A stretch of 64,000 bases of DNA, taken from assembly GCA_028583685.1 (NCBI GenBank), contig JAMXIF010000073.1, positions 7,111,631 through 7,175,630 of the forward strand, read 5' to 3'. This document shows, piece after piece, positions 20,561-34,771 of the stretch. The notes under the pieces are model-generated. The model had not been told where the DNA came from. It was given only the letters and a program-made list of their open reading frames with translations, and did no database searches. Each line of letters begins with the position of its first letter. Position 1 is the first letter of the stretch. The DNA is from Petaurus breviceps papuanus (Eukaryota > Chordata > Mammalia > Diprotodontia > Petauridae). The position numbers were made by a program, and so were the translations under genes.

Positions 20561-23500
20561 GCCCTGGGGGTTACTGTTAGCCGCGCACACTCGGGTTGAG
20601 CTCGGGGTCGGGAGAAGAGTTCCGCGGCAGTTCACGGAGGGGCGGGGGCTTGTTTTACCGGCGCGGGATGAGGGAGGGGGAATTTGAGAGGAGCCACCCC
20701 GCGGCTACCTGCCAAGTGTCCCGAATCAGCATTCCAGCTTGGGTCTTCTCGCTTCCTAAGTCAGCTGCCTGCCTGGAGCCCGACTCCCAGCGAGCCACCT
20801 TACTTTGCGTTTCTTTTTAAAATTGTGGCTTTTTTCGATTGTCAAGATTTTCCTCACATCTTGCCCCGATAGAAAAAACCTCTTGTACTAACTGACATAG
20901 GTGGCACTCAAGCACAGCCGATCTCTACCGCGGTTATGTCCCCAAATAGGTTTCCCTGATAGGATCCTTGCTGGCAGGGTGACGGAGTGCGCCTTCCTTA
21001 GCCTGGGAGCTGAGGGGCACTCCGAGCAAGGCCTTGTGTCTCCTCGACTGTAAAGTATGCCAGCGCACTAGTGAGGATAAGGGCTGGCACTGAAACTCAG
21101 GATGCGTGCCTTTCAGGGCGGCGGTGCCTTCACTACACATAGCTGCTTCCCTTGGGGGCAAGAGCTGCGCGGAAGGACGACTCGCACTGCAGATCTCTTA
21201 ATCCCCAGCCTCAGTTTTCACATCTTTTAAAAAGTGCAAAGGGTAAAGCACAAGAAGCATTTATCAACCATCTCCAGGGCTCCTAGCACTGTGCTATTAC
21301 GGAGAATACAAAAAGTTGAGATAAAGCAGGCCTTCGGGGAGTCTACAATCTAATAAATTGTGTTTTATACACAATATTATATGTATAAGTGGTTAAACAT
21401 AAAGTGCTGAATCCTGGGGAGGAAAGCTTTTAATGACTTGATAGATCAGTGTACAAAGAGTTATGGACCTTATTAGGGACATCTGTAGGAACATTTATCT
21501 GTTCTGTCTACCTTACTGAGTGATTATAAGGATCATATAAGATCAGTATGGCCCCAAATTCAAGTGGTCTCATCTTCCTTGTGGTTAATTGTCCTAAAAA
21601 TTTTTCGCTGCCTAATAGAATTTTTCAAAAAATGTATTTGTATTAAAACTGAGGTGTTATAAAAATCTTGTAAAAGTTGGTTTTATATTTTAACTTAAAA
21701 TGAAAACGTGAGTATTTTTAAGATAAGCTTTTAAGTATTAAATATAAGTTAAATGTGTTATTTCTTTTAGTTTGTTGGTTTGGATAATCAGGTCAGATGT
21801 AAAAGCAGAAGATCTCTTACCTACACAGGTAGGAAGATTAAGTTTATTGTATGTTTTAATGTTCATAATGAAACAGTTTGACAGGACAGCACTAGAAAAT
21901 TAGCATACTATGCCTGTAGAAAGTTTTGTTCATGGTAGTATAAATAACAAATAATGTATTTTTTCAATTATTTTAGTAAACTAATAGCTGCTTTATAAGT
22001 GTCCTACAAACCTATAAGTCAAATATATGAGTCAGTCTGATTCTGTCATTTTTAAATACATTTGTTCCTACCTTTCCCTCCCTACCCATTAAAGCTTCTT
22101 TATGTTGGGTTAAGAAACAAAACACTAAGGGAGTATATTTGGTGGCATATACACATTCTCATGTTAGTAAGATCCCAGTTATTGAAACGAAGAAATAATG
22201 CATTAACTAAATGTTATTGTAGTATACTTTTAAAAATACATAATTGAACTGTAGGGAGTAGTTTATGTAGCAGATCTAGCTCTGGTTCCATGTTGACATT
22301 TAATTTGATTTATATCTTGGTAAAAGTCACCATAAACATGTATCAGCTACTTATTTATGAATCTCTAGTTATTATATTAGTGTAGCTTTGGTACTTAAAT
22401 GTCACCCCCCCCCCAAAAAAAAAGGAAAAAGAAGATCATATAAAAATTCCTTTTTAGAATTTTATCCATTATTTCCTAAATTTAGACATTGACTATTCCA
22501 GTCATTAACTTTATTGGGTTCAGTACTTTTATGATAACTTTTTTTCAATTCACCAGTTAACGTATATCAAACAATACTTTTATATTTACTTTTATAGGTA
22601 ATAATTACGATTATCGATTTTAGAATTAAAATTAGTTAATCTTAAGAGAATACTTCCTGAAATATTTGATATGTGAATAGATATTCAGGATCTTAAATTA
22701 AAATTGTATTTGTTTGACACTTCCAATCTTATCAAATTAGAGCAAAAAGCATTTCTCATTAAATTTCTGAGAAAAGAGGACTTGTACTTTTTTTGAATCT
22801 TAATTTTATATAAAATATTTATACTTTGCTTTTCTATATAACCTTGCCCTTTGTTTTGTTGACTTCAAATGAACATGGCCTAAGATTTTATTCATTGAAT
22901 ATTTATTGAGAACTTACTACATGTATTATAATATAAGAAATGACTGTGTACTGGGGAGGATATTTTAAAAAATCAGATATTGCTTTATGGGTTTTATAGT
23001 TTAGTTATGGAGACGAGATGTTACATACTCAACATAGTTAATTTATTCTTAAATAGCTCTATGATAAGTGTTCTATGAAAAGTCAGTATCTCAATCTGTA
23101 CTTCTTATGTTTTTTTATTTGCTGATAGATGTGTTGGATAACTCTTCATCAGATCCAGTTATGTCTCTGCCCACTGACTCAGCAGCATCATTTTCTCAAA
23201 ATACAGGAATAAATTCTACAAAACCCCTTTGTGACTTGTTTAAGAAGAATGTGAATTGGTATGATATCCCTGTATCCCTACTACTGCTGGCTCTTGAAAA
23301 CTAGATTTAAAATTTGCTTTTTTTTTTTTTTTTACCTGAGAGATTTAAACCTAGTAACTTGAATGTTGTTAGCTTCAGTTATCTTTTCTGATTGAAGAGA
23401 TAGGTAGATAAGGCATTTATTAAGCACACAAGTGCATAGCAGGTGTTATAACAACTACTGAAAATATAAATAAAAGCCAGCACTGCAGGGCCTGTCCTCA

Positions 23501-26500
23501 AGGAGTTTGCCTTCTAATAGGAGAAACAAGTACATAAAGGGAAGCTGGAAGGGAAAATTACTGGCACTTGGTGGCCTGCAAGTGAAGTGGAGGCTTGTTC
23601 CAGGAAAAAAAGTAAAAGTTAAGCTATTAGAGGCCAGGGTATTTCCATGTAGACTGTGAGCTTCTTGGGAGTAGGTTTTTTGTTTGTTTGGTTTTTTTTC
23701 CCTCCTATCCCCAGTATTTACATAGTGATGGGCACATTAATAGGTATTTAATAAATGCTGGTTGACTAAGCCCAAGGATCTAGTTGGGGAGGGGTTGGGG
23801 GTAATGACTGGAGTCCATGTGGTATGGTTTGGAGCTGGTGCATAGGAAGGAAGATAGAGACCTGGTTGAAAGGAACCTCTTTATTTTTACTCAGAAACAG
23901 CCAAGATTGGAACATAAACATATTAGATTTAAAGTTAAATTAATGTATCTGGCTATCCTATTGATCATTCTAAAGTATATGAATAACATTTTTATATGTG
24001 TTCTTTCAATTTGAATAATCCAAGATTAAAATTGAGATGTGTGTTTTAATTTGAATCCATGTTTCTTGAGGCACTGAGATGTTTTTAAATTAGCATGATA
24101 AATAATAATAGCATTTTTATGGTAGTTTTAGAGTTTGTAAAGTGTTGAGTCCCCATTGTGGATAGTGTGGTATAAGACACAAAAGAAGGGCATAAATTGT
24201 TCTGTCCTTTGAGGAACTTAAGTCTTTTTAAAAATTAAAAAAAAATTTTTTTTGAGCTTGTAGTTTACTTAAAGAAATAACACACATAAAAAGCCATTAC
24301 AGAACATTCTAGGACAGCGTATTAAGCTATGCTGAATTAAACATGAGAAATGGCCAAAATATATGGTAGAGATAATAAGTGTCTCTATGTATGACAGTGG
24401 AGGGAAGTTTAGAAATAAAGTAAAACTAAAGCTGTATAAGAGAAGCAGTTTGTTACCATAGATTGAAATTGCTGAGAAGGTGCTGATCTGCTTTGATGGA
24501 AGGGGTTTCCTTGCCTGGGAATTGCAGTTGGCTATCACAATGTTTCCATTGGTCACAGGTCCAAGGCTTATCCCTGTCTTAAAGTAGTATATATACGTAG
24601 AGTGTAGAAGAGCAATTTTCCAGGGCGTTCAAGCAGGAATTCCTACATCTTTGTTAAAGTTATCTGCAGTTTTCAAATGAAAGGTACATATTTGTCTTTA
24701 ATTATTTAAATTCTCCCAGAAACACTGCCACCTTTTTCTTTTGGAGCGTTAGAACACAGACAGAAAGAAGAGAATTGGGGGCGGCCAGGTGGTGCAGCGA
24801 GTAAGAGCACTGGCCCCAGAGTCGGGATGACCTGGGATCGAATCCGGGCTCAGATGCTTAGCACCACACCCAGAAATAACTGGCCGTGTAACCTTGAGCA
24901 AGTTACTCAACCCCAGTTTCTTTTAAAAAAAAGAGAATTGACACGAAGTTCATTATCTTTATTTATTTGGGATTTACCCTAGAATTTCCTTACATAAAAT
25001 GAAAGGCACCTTTGTCAGTATTCTCTTTTTCTAGGGAATAATTTGGGGATGTTTTATGATTTTAGCTTTATTCACAACATGTAATGAGTGCAACTTATGT
25101 GAAGAGTACTTTGTGCTAGAGAAGATACATTTAGGTAAGGATCAGTCTGCCTCCATGGAGCTAACAGTCTAAGAAAAGAGTAAGATCCAAATGGGGCAGT
25201 TAGGTGGTGCAGTGAATAGAGCACCTGGTCCTGGACTCAGGAGACCTGGGTTCAAATCTGGCCTCAAGACGCTTGACACTTAACTAGCTGTGTGATCTTG
25301 GGCAAGTCACCTAACCCCAATTGCCTTTCCTTACCCCCTCCACACACACAAAAAAAGAGTAAGACAAAAACATGGATAACAGTAATATATAATTTTCAAT
25401 CAGTATTTACCAAGCCCATACTATGTGTACAGTACCAGAGATACAAATGTAAAGACTTGGAGCTTGCCTTCTATTGGGGGAAACAAGTATATCTGATAAG
25501 TGTATTCAAAGTAATAAAAAATAATAAATACCAAGTACTTGGGGAGAGGGAATTAGAGGGGAGCAGGGTCAGGAAAGGTTTCATGTAAAAGGTATTGCTG
25601 GAACTCTGTTATAAAGAAAGAGGGAATTTGGGGGCAGAGGTAAGGAGGTAGTGCATTCTACGTGTGGGGGATACATGTGCAGGGGCATTGAGATGGGAGA
25701 TAGAGTAAAGTGTCTTTTTTGAAGAATGGAGAGGAAGCTAGCCAGATTGTCAAGTTTAGAAGGGGAATAATACGTAATGAGGTTGGAAAGATAGATTGGG
25801 GATAGGTTATGAAGGACTTTAAAGGATAAACAGAGGAGATTATAAATTTGCTCTTAAAGGGTACTAATGGAGCCTTAGGAGTTGCTTGAATTGAGGAGTG
25901 ACATGGGTCTGATAATGTACTTAAGGAAAATCACTTTGGTAGCAGTGTGGAACAGTGGTGTCAATCACAAATAGAAATGGGGGCCACTAAACCATCCTTA
26001 AAAGATCACTGTAGGCTGCATTTTGACTTAGAAAACCACATATTAACATCTGTATTGTATTTTTACTTATTTTTTTACATATTTCCCAATTATATCTTTT
26101 TTTTTTCTTTTTTTTGCCTTTTGGAGGGTAATTAGGGTTAAGTAACTTACCCAAGGTTACATGGCAGTTTTTTTGTGTTGGTGTTAAGTGTCTTAAGGCC
26201 AGAACTGAACTCAGGTCCTCCTGACTCCAGGGCTGGTGCTCTATTCACTGTGCCACCTAGCCGTCCCCCAATTATATCTTTTTTTTTTATTTTTAAAATT
26301 TTTTGAAAATTAATTTGTTTGTTTACTTTTAGTTTACAGCATTCAATTCCACAATTCCTTGAGCTTCACATTTTGTTCCCCTTTTTCCCCTCCCCACCAT
26401 GGTGGCATATAGTCAAATATAGGATCTGTAAATACTTTCACATTATACATCAGTCAGGTTATAGAGATCGATTGTATCAGATGGAATGAAAAATGGTAAA

Positions 26501-29500
26501 GAGGACATAAAACCAAACAAGAAAAGGAAAAAGATCAGGTATTTTGCTTCCATCTGGATGTAAACTCAGTTCTTTCTAGTTCTTTTTCTGGATGCACACA
26601 TTTCTCTCCATCATGAGTCTTTTGGGATTGTCTTATATCACTGCATTGCTGAGAAGAGTCCAGTCTATCAAAGTTGGTCATCACACATACGTTGTGTCTG
26701 CAGTTGTGTACAAATTTCTCCTGGTTCTACTCTTCTCACTCAGTATCTGTTAGTATAAGCCTCTTCAGGTAAATATGAAGACTGTCTGCTCCTCGTTTGT
26801 TATAGCACGATAGTATTCCACAACATGCATATACCACAGCTTATTCAGCCATTCCCCAATTGATGGGCACCCCCTTAATTTCCAATTCTTTGCTACCACA
26901 AAAAGAACTGCTATAAACATTTTTGTATGTATGGGTCTTCCTCCCACTTCTATGATCTCTTTGGGATATAACCCTAGGAGTGGTATTGCTGGGTCAATTA
27001 GCCCTTTGGGCATAATTCCAGATTGCTCTCCAGAAAGGCTGGATCAGTTCGCAACTCCACCAGCAATGCATTAGTGTTCCAATTTGCTCACATCCTCTCC
27101 AGCATTTGTCATTTTCCTGTTTTGTCATCTTAACCAATCTGGCTGGTGAGATGTGGTACCTCAGAGTTGTTTTGATTTGCATTTCTCTAATCAATAGTGA
27201 ATTAGAGCATTTCTTCATGTGCTTGTAGATATCTTTAATTTCTTTTTCTGAAAATTGCCTGTTCATATCCTTTGACCATTTATCAATCGGGGAACCCCCA
27301 ATTATATCTTAATCTGCATCAGGCAGCATCTGGAGTTTTGTGGGTTGCTGCATGTTTCATATCTGATGTGGAAGATTGATTGGAGAGGAGAGAAACCAAA
27401 TGTAGGACCAATTAGGAAGCCAGTGAGAAGTGACGAGGACATGAATTAAGGTGGTGGATGTATGTGTAGGAAGAAGAGCTTGGATGTGAGAGTTGATTAA
27501 GAAGTAGGAATAATAAAATTGGGCAAGTAATTGACTATGTGGAGTAAGGAAGAGTGATTCTCTATACTACTTTTTTTTACACACATTTATGTTACCTGTT
27601 ATTTGTCTTTATTCGTTCATATATATTATACACAAATGGGAACTATATATATATTATATATATACATACACATGTACACACACACACACATCCTCTGAAC
27701 CTGTGATTTCATCAGTGTAGAAAACTCAAGTAACAAAATTCTCTTTTTCAATGCAAATGAACAACTTCTATAATTTATAATCTTAAAGAGTTGGGGCACT
27801 GGGAAGTCAAGGGATTTGCCCAGTGTCACAGTCAGTATGGGTCAGAAATAAGACTTAAACCAACCATATCATTCTGATTGCTACAGTTATCCCTCTGTTA
27901 CTACAGTCTTTTATTATGCCTTGCCGCTTCTTAACTTTATTACATATACTGTAGAATTTTCAACCTTTAATATAGTTCTGTTAGAATTTACAAATTTTGT
28001 TTCTAAATAAGTTTGAATGCATGTAAAAAAATATAGTTCAGTTAACTACATGTAATAAATAGTCACTTGTCTTTGACAAATGCCATTAAAATTTTTCTTT
28101 ACAATTCTGTAATACTAATTAATGACCCTGGCCAAATCAGTTTCCTCATTCTTAAAGGGCTAATAATAGTTGTTATTCTTATTTTATTGCTTTGTTGTAA
28201 AGAAAGTGCATTTTAAACTTTAAGGCTTTATGTACATATGAACTGTTACTGCATTTCAATTTTAATAGTATAAATATTTTATAGGATTTTTTGAGATTGC
28301 TATGTGTAATTTTTTCTTTAAAGTCTAGATGATGACCTGGATTATTTTTGTGATTTGAGTCCACTGGAGGTGGAAGAAGAGTTAGTTGAAGATGATCATA
28401 GTATCAATATTGCACAGACAATCGAACCATTCACAAAACAAACACCTCCAGGTAAATAAAAGTTCTATTTCATAATAGTCACTTAATTTTAACTTAGCCA
28501 GGAATGAAGAATGAAACTTATTTCTGGAATTGTAAAGATGGATACTGAATTGCCAATATATTTTAAAATGTACCTTTTATAAACTGTATTGATATATTTT
28601 AACTTCGGCTGTATTTTTGAAGATATCCTCCTCCTGTCCTCCTTTCACTATCGATTAAGCTGCCCCTTGTAACAAACAAATAAGCAGAAAAAAGCCAGCA
28701 AAACTAATCAACACATCAAGTGGATGCAGAAGCAAATATTTCTCTGCAAAGAAGGGAGAGGTGCCTTTTTATCATCTCAGCCAAGTCAAGCGTGCTTATA
28801 GAATGACAGATCATTCAGTTTTGGTTTTTATGTTCTCCAGGTACATTTACTCCCTGTGTGACCTTGGGAAGGTCACCTAACCTTTTTGGATTTTAGTTTT
28901 TTTGATAGTACAAGAAGAGGATTAGATTAGATGACCTTTGAAATCCCTTCCAGCTCTAAAGCTTTTTCTAATTTAAAAAAGTTGATATATTTTGTTTTTA
29001 TATCATTTACATTTCCCATTATATCTTCCTCTCCTTCCTGAGCATCTTTCATCCCTTAGAACAAAGAATAAAAAGGGGGAATGAGGGGGACAGTTTAACA
29101 AAACTAACAAAGGTGACAACCAAGGCTGCCTTCTGTAGTGGTCCACACATAGTTTCTCCTTTCTGTAAAAAAAAAAAGTGTAGAATACATTTTTCTCATA
29201 TCTTAGGAATCATGCTTTGTCATTATAATTTTATATAATATGCTACTATCAAAGACTGAGAGCCAAAAGGGATCTTATAAGTTTAGTTTAACACCTCTGT
29301 TTCTGAGGTAAAAAAAATGAAACCCAGAAAGTTTTAAGTGACTTGTCCAGGGTTACACAGTGGATAACTGTGTTTAGTTCAAATTCAGACTCAAGGCTTC
29401 AGGTTAAAGCTTTGACAATCAGTAGTGGGATCAGACCTATGACAGGTGGAAATAGGGAAACCTAGTCTCAAGAACAAATAAACAAAAAACATCTGGTTTA

Positions 29501-32500
29501 TTTTTCTCCTAATTTTTTTATAGTATGACCATTAATATTCAGGTCACATATTTTGATTTTGATCTTATTGTGACATATGGGTTAAAATGTTAATCTAAAC
29601 TCATTTTCTGCCAAACTATGTTACAGTTTTTCTGTTTATTTTTGTCAAATAGAGAGTTCTTCCTCAAATCATTTGTGTTACCAGGTTTATTGAACCCACA
29701 GTTACTTGAGTTAATTGTTTCAGGTTTTTCTTCATCTGGTATGTTCCACTGATCCACTTTTCNNNNNNNNNNNNNNNNNNNNNNNNNNNNNNNNNNNNNN
29801 NNNNNNNNNNNNNNNNNNNNNNNNNNNNNNNNNNNNNNNNNNNNNNNNNNNNNNNNNNNNNNNNNNNNNNNNNNNNNNNNNNNNNNNNNNNNNNNNNNNN
29901 NNNNNNNNNNNNNNNNNNNNNNNNNNNNNNNNNNNNNNNNNNNNNNNNNNNNNNNNNNNNNNNNNNNNNNNNNNNNNNNNNNNNNNNNNNNNNNNNNNNN
30001 NNNNNNNNNNNNNNNNNNNNNNNNNNNNNNNNNNNNNNNNNNNNNNNNNNNNNNNNNNNNNNNNNNNNNNNNNNNNNNNNNNNNNNNNNNNNNNNNNNNN
30101 NNNNNNNNNNNNNNNNNNNNNNNNNNNNNNNNNNNNNNNNNNNNNNNNNNNNNNNNNNNNNNNNNNNNNNNNNNNNNNNNNNNNNNNNNNNNNNNNNNNN
30201 NNNNNNNNNNNNNNNNNNNNNNNNNNNNNNNNNNNNNNNNNNNNNNNNNNNNNNNNNNNNNNNNNNNNNNNNNNNNNNNNNNNNNNNNNNNNNNNNNNNN
30301 NNNNNNNNNNNNNNNNNNNNNNNNNNNNNNNNNNNNNNNNNNNNNNNNNNNNNNNNNNNNNNNNNNNNNNNNNNNNNNNNNNNNNNNNNNNNNNNNNNNN
30401 NNNNNNNNNNNNNNNNNNNNNNNNNNNNNNNNNNNNNNNNNNNNNNNNNNNNNNNNNNNNNNNNNNNNNNNNNNNNNNNNNNNNNNNNNNNNNNNNNNNN
30501 NNNNNNNNNNNNNNNNNNNNNNNNNNNNNNNNNNNNNNNNNNNNNNNNNNNNNNNNNNNNNNNNNNNNNNNNNNNNNNNNNNNNNNNNNNNNNNNNNNNN
30601 NNNNNNNNNNNNNNNNNNNNNNNNNNNNNNNNNNNNNNNNNNNNNNNNNNNNNNNNNNNNNNNNNNNNNNNNNNNNNNNNNNNNNNNNNNNNNNNNNNNN
30701 NNNNNNNNNNNNNNNNNNNNNNNNNNNNNNNNNNNNNNNNNNNNNNNNNNNCTCTTCTCACTCCACATCAGTTTGTATAAGTCTGTCCAGGTAAATATGA
30801 GGTCCATCTGCTCCTTATTTCTTATAGCACAATAGTATTCCGTTACATTCATATACCACAACTTATTTAGCTATTCCCCAATTGATGGGCATCCCTTTAA
30901 TTTCCAATTCTTTGCCACCCCAAAAAGAGCTGCAGTAAATATTTGTGTACATACAGGTCTTCCTCCCACTTCTCTGATTTCTTTGGTATACAACCCTAGA
31001 AGTAGTATTGCTGGGTCAAAGGGTATGCAGTTTTTTATAACCCTTTGGGCATAGTTCCAGATTGCTCTCCAGAATGGTTGAATCAGTTCACAACTCCACC
31101 AACAATGCATTAGTGTTCCAATTTTTCCACATCCTTTCCAGAATTTGTCATCATAGGCAATCTGACTGGTGAGATGTGGTACCTCAGAGTTGTTTTGATT
31201 TGCATTTCTCTAATAAATAGTGATTTAAAGTAGTTTTTCATGCTTATAAGATATCTTTAATTTCTACCTCTGAAAATTGTCTGAGTTCTTTGACCATTTA
31301 TCAATTGGGGAATAAATGTCTCTTTTAAAGATGCTATTTTATTGCCATTTTAGTGTTTGTTGGGCATAGTGATTAAATTAGTTAAATATGCTTGTTGCTA
31401 AACAGATTTTTGTTTTTTTGTTTTGTTTTGTTTGCTTTTTGGAGGGCAATTGGGGTTAAGTGATTTGCCCAAGGTCACAAGGCTAGTTTTTGTGTTGTGT
31501 CTGAAGCCAAATTTGAACTCAGGTCCTCCTGACTCCGGGGCCAGTGCTGTATTCACTGTGCCATCTAGCCACCCCAGTTTGGGGTTTTCTTGCCAAAAAA
31601 AAAAAAAATCTGTCATATTCAAGTCATGTGAGGATTCTTAACCTGGAATCTAGGAACCTGATAACTATCTTTTTTTTTTTTTTGGAGGGCAGAAGGCAAG
31701 GCAGTTGGGTTTAAGTGACTTGCCCAAGGTCACACAGCTAGTAAGTGTGTCAAGTGTCTGAGGCAAGATTTGAACTCAGGTCCTCCTGACTCCAGGGCGA
31801 ATGCTTTATTCACTGGGCCACCTAGCTACCCCTTCATAACTATTTCAATATAATTGTTTGTTTTGTTAATACTATGTATTTTAGGGAGGTAGGAGAAGGT
31901 AATAAGCATTTATATATTAATTACTATGTGCCAGGTACTATGATAAGCACTTTACAAATTTTATCTCATTTGTTCCTCACCAACAGTCCTGCAAAATAGG
32001 TGCTGTCATTTCCCCTCATTTTACGGTTGAGAAAACTGAGACAAACTTTAGTGCCTTTACTTGCCCACTGTCATACAGCTATTAAGTGTCTGAGGCTTTA
32101 TTTGAACTCAGGTCTTCCTGATTCTAAGCCTAGTACTCTGTCCATTGTACCGCCAAGCTGTGTCTATTTTGTGCTTTTAAAAACATTATTTTCAGGAGTT
32201 CCGTAGGTTTCTCTAGACTCCACCAGATTCTCCAGACTACCAAAGGTCTAGGTTTAACGCAAAAAAGATTTAAAAAAACCCCCGTCTAATCCAGTTTCTT
32301 CATAATACAGAAGAAAGACCAAATCGCAGTGAAGTTAAGACTTGCCCAAGTTGACAAAGATAGATAATGTTATCAGAGGTGAGATTTGAACCTAAATCCT
32401 CTGATTCTTAGTAGTGTTCTTGACTTTGTACCATACTGCCTCCCTGTGCCTTTTTTTAATCTGTTAGTGCTTAATCTGTTTCCAGTTTTTTGTTACTACA

Positions 32501-34724
32501 AAGGACGATGCTATAAATATTTTGTTATTTTGGAACCATTTTTTTCCTGTTATTTACCAGCTTTAGGGTACATGCCTAATAAAAAAGATTGCTGAATCAA
32601 AGGAATTGGAATAGTGAAGTATTTTTCTTTAATAATTGTAAGTTGTTTTCCAAATGCTTGAACCAGGTCATGTGTGCATCAGTTGTGTTGTGTGCTCATC
32701 CTCTTCCTACGGCCCTTTCAGCAGTGATTGTTTGCATTTCTCATGTGCAGGTGGGAAATACTATTGAAATAAATAGCCTGATGGTTAAGTAGTCTTGTAA
32801 ATAGTCTTTCTGCCACAATCAAAGTGATCTTCCTCAAGCACAGGTCTGACCATGGCACTCACCTATTCAATAAATTCCAATGGTTCCCTCTCTCCAGGAT
32901 CAAATGTAAACTCCTTATGTTTTGGCAGCGCAGCTGCCCCCACCTCTCCTTTTCTGGCTTTTACCATACACTCCCTCACATACTCTTTGATCCAGCCACA
33001 CTGACTTCTTTACTTCCTTAAATGCCATCTCCCTCTGTGGGGCATCTTCACTGGCTGTCCCCTTCTCTGAAGTTCTCTTCCTCCTTATTGCTGCCTCCTG
33101 GTTCTCTGACTTCCTTCAGGTCCCACCTAAAATCATACCTTCTACAAGAAGTCTTCTCTTGATCCTCCTTAATGTAGTGCCTTCTCTCTGTCGATTAACT
33201 TCAGTTTATCCTGTATTTACCTTGTTAGAGAGTTGTTTGCATGTTGTCTCCTCTATTAAAAGTTTTTGATAAGCAGGGACTACCTTTTGTTTTTCTCTGT
33301 ATCTCCAGCACTTAGCATAGTACTGAGCACAGAATGGGTACTTGATAAATGTTTATTGATTAACTGATGTATACCAGTGAAACCATTGGTCTGACTCTTG
33401 TCCATTGGTGTCAGATTCAAACAGAAATAACGACATATTGATTTGGAAAACCACAAACTAACAATCTGTATTATATTATATTTTTATTTATTTTGTTATG
33501 CATTTCCCAATTACATTTTATTGTGGATGGAGTTCTGTGGACAGTATCTTTAGTCTTGCCTATTCCTAAATGAATTTTATTATTTTACTTTATTTTATAA
33601 AATAGCCCTTTTGCTAAATATGTAGATTAGTTTAGGCAGTAGTATTATCATTGTTACTATATTATTACGGCTCAGTCATGAACCATGAGTTTCTAGTTAC
33701 TTGTCTTTTATTTCTGTAAAGATTGTTTATCATATATATATATATATAATTTCTAGGTATGATTTGGTAGCTTTAATGTTAATTGACTATAAGTCTAACT
33801 GGGTCATAGTTAATATTTTAGTGAATATTTTTCAATTAAATTTTTATATTCTCTTTGTTGACTTTATTTAAAATGTTTGCATCAATATTCATTGGTGACA
33901 TTGGTGTACATTCATCCTTATTTGTTTTATTCTTCTCTGAGTTAGATACCAGGACTATATTTAACTAATAAAAGTAACTTAGCCTTTCTTTCTCAGTTAT
34001 TGAAAATATTTCATAAAATAGATTTTCTGTTTCAGATGTGTTACTTGTAAGCAACATATTGTAGGATTATGGTTTTAATCCATTCTGCTATCTGCCTCCG
34101 TTTCATGGGAGAGTTCATCCCATTCACATTCACAGTTTTGATTACTATCTGTCCCTTTCCCTCCTTCCTATTGCCTCCCCTGTTTATGCTTTTATTTTTC
34201 CCCCTTTCTCCCTTCCCCTCCTTTTTCCTCCCCTTCCCTCTTACTTCTTCCCTCCCTTCTAAACCCCCCTCTCTTTTGTAGCCCTTCCTCCCCTCCTACT
34301 GCCTGTAGGATATGATAGATTTTTATACTTAATGTAGTATGTTATTTCTTCTTTGAACAAGGATCGACAGGAACAGATCCCATGCAAAGCTCCTCTCCCT
34401 CCCCTCTTTCCCTGTTATTATATGTTTTTGTGTCTCTTCTTGATAGGAGTCCTATGCTTGACTGTTTGTGTTATTCTCTCCTTGCACCAGAACCAATGAG
34501 GGAAAAGCTCATATGATGCTCAGCTCCCTCCCTTCTTTCCCTCTACTGTGTTGTTTTTATGCCTCTTTGTGTGGCATAATTTACCCTTTTCTACTTCATT
34601 CTTTCCTCTTCTTCCATTGCAGTCCCTTTGTAGCCCTTAATAAGGTTTTTTTAAATTGTCATTTTGTGTAATTTATATCCATATCCTCTACTTGTCTATA
34701 AACAGTTTGCTCTTATTAAATAAT

Positions 34725-34771
<47 letters not shown>

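Larger units (their letters stand above)
25953..27365. mobile_element. hAT MITE, split by a SINE and an L1
   Basis: Starts cagtggtgtcaatcac and ends gtttcatatctg, a decayed inverted-terminal pair. Internal blocks gggggccactaaaccatcct, tagaaaaccacatattaaca and cattttg/gggttgctgcatg belong to the same MITE seen at 33404. Flanking 8-mers gtgtggaa (25945-25952) and atgtggaa (27366-27373) fit a hAT duplication. Its own sequence is only about 200 bp; the rest is inserted SINE (26099-26269) and L1 (26281-27299). Confidence 0.75.
25030..27560 (+). repeat. Old interspersed repeat carrying nested insertions
   Basis: The longest copy of the repeat family: ctccatggagctaacagtct, then ttccaggtctatt..like blocks, gggtcaggaaaggtttcatg, aggttatgaaggactttaaa, ggaaaatcactttggtagca. 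It is broken by a SINE A (25193-25352) and by a hAT MITE (25953-27365), and resumes at 27374 with agattgattggagagg and ggaagccagtgagaagtgac. The family is unnamed here; I cannot assign it to a class. Confidence 0.65.

Noticed and set aside
29590-30861. Long open frames of over 350 codons on both strands
   Set aside because: They run through the 989-N gap, so their length is an artefact. Only the real bases at each end carry information, and those are L1 ORF2.
34181-34280. Pyrimidine-rich tract that could suggest a triplex or recombination site
   Set aside because: It is the normal inter-ORF or 3' UTR composition of these L1/HAL1 elements and recurs at 45710-45790.
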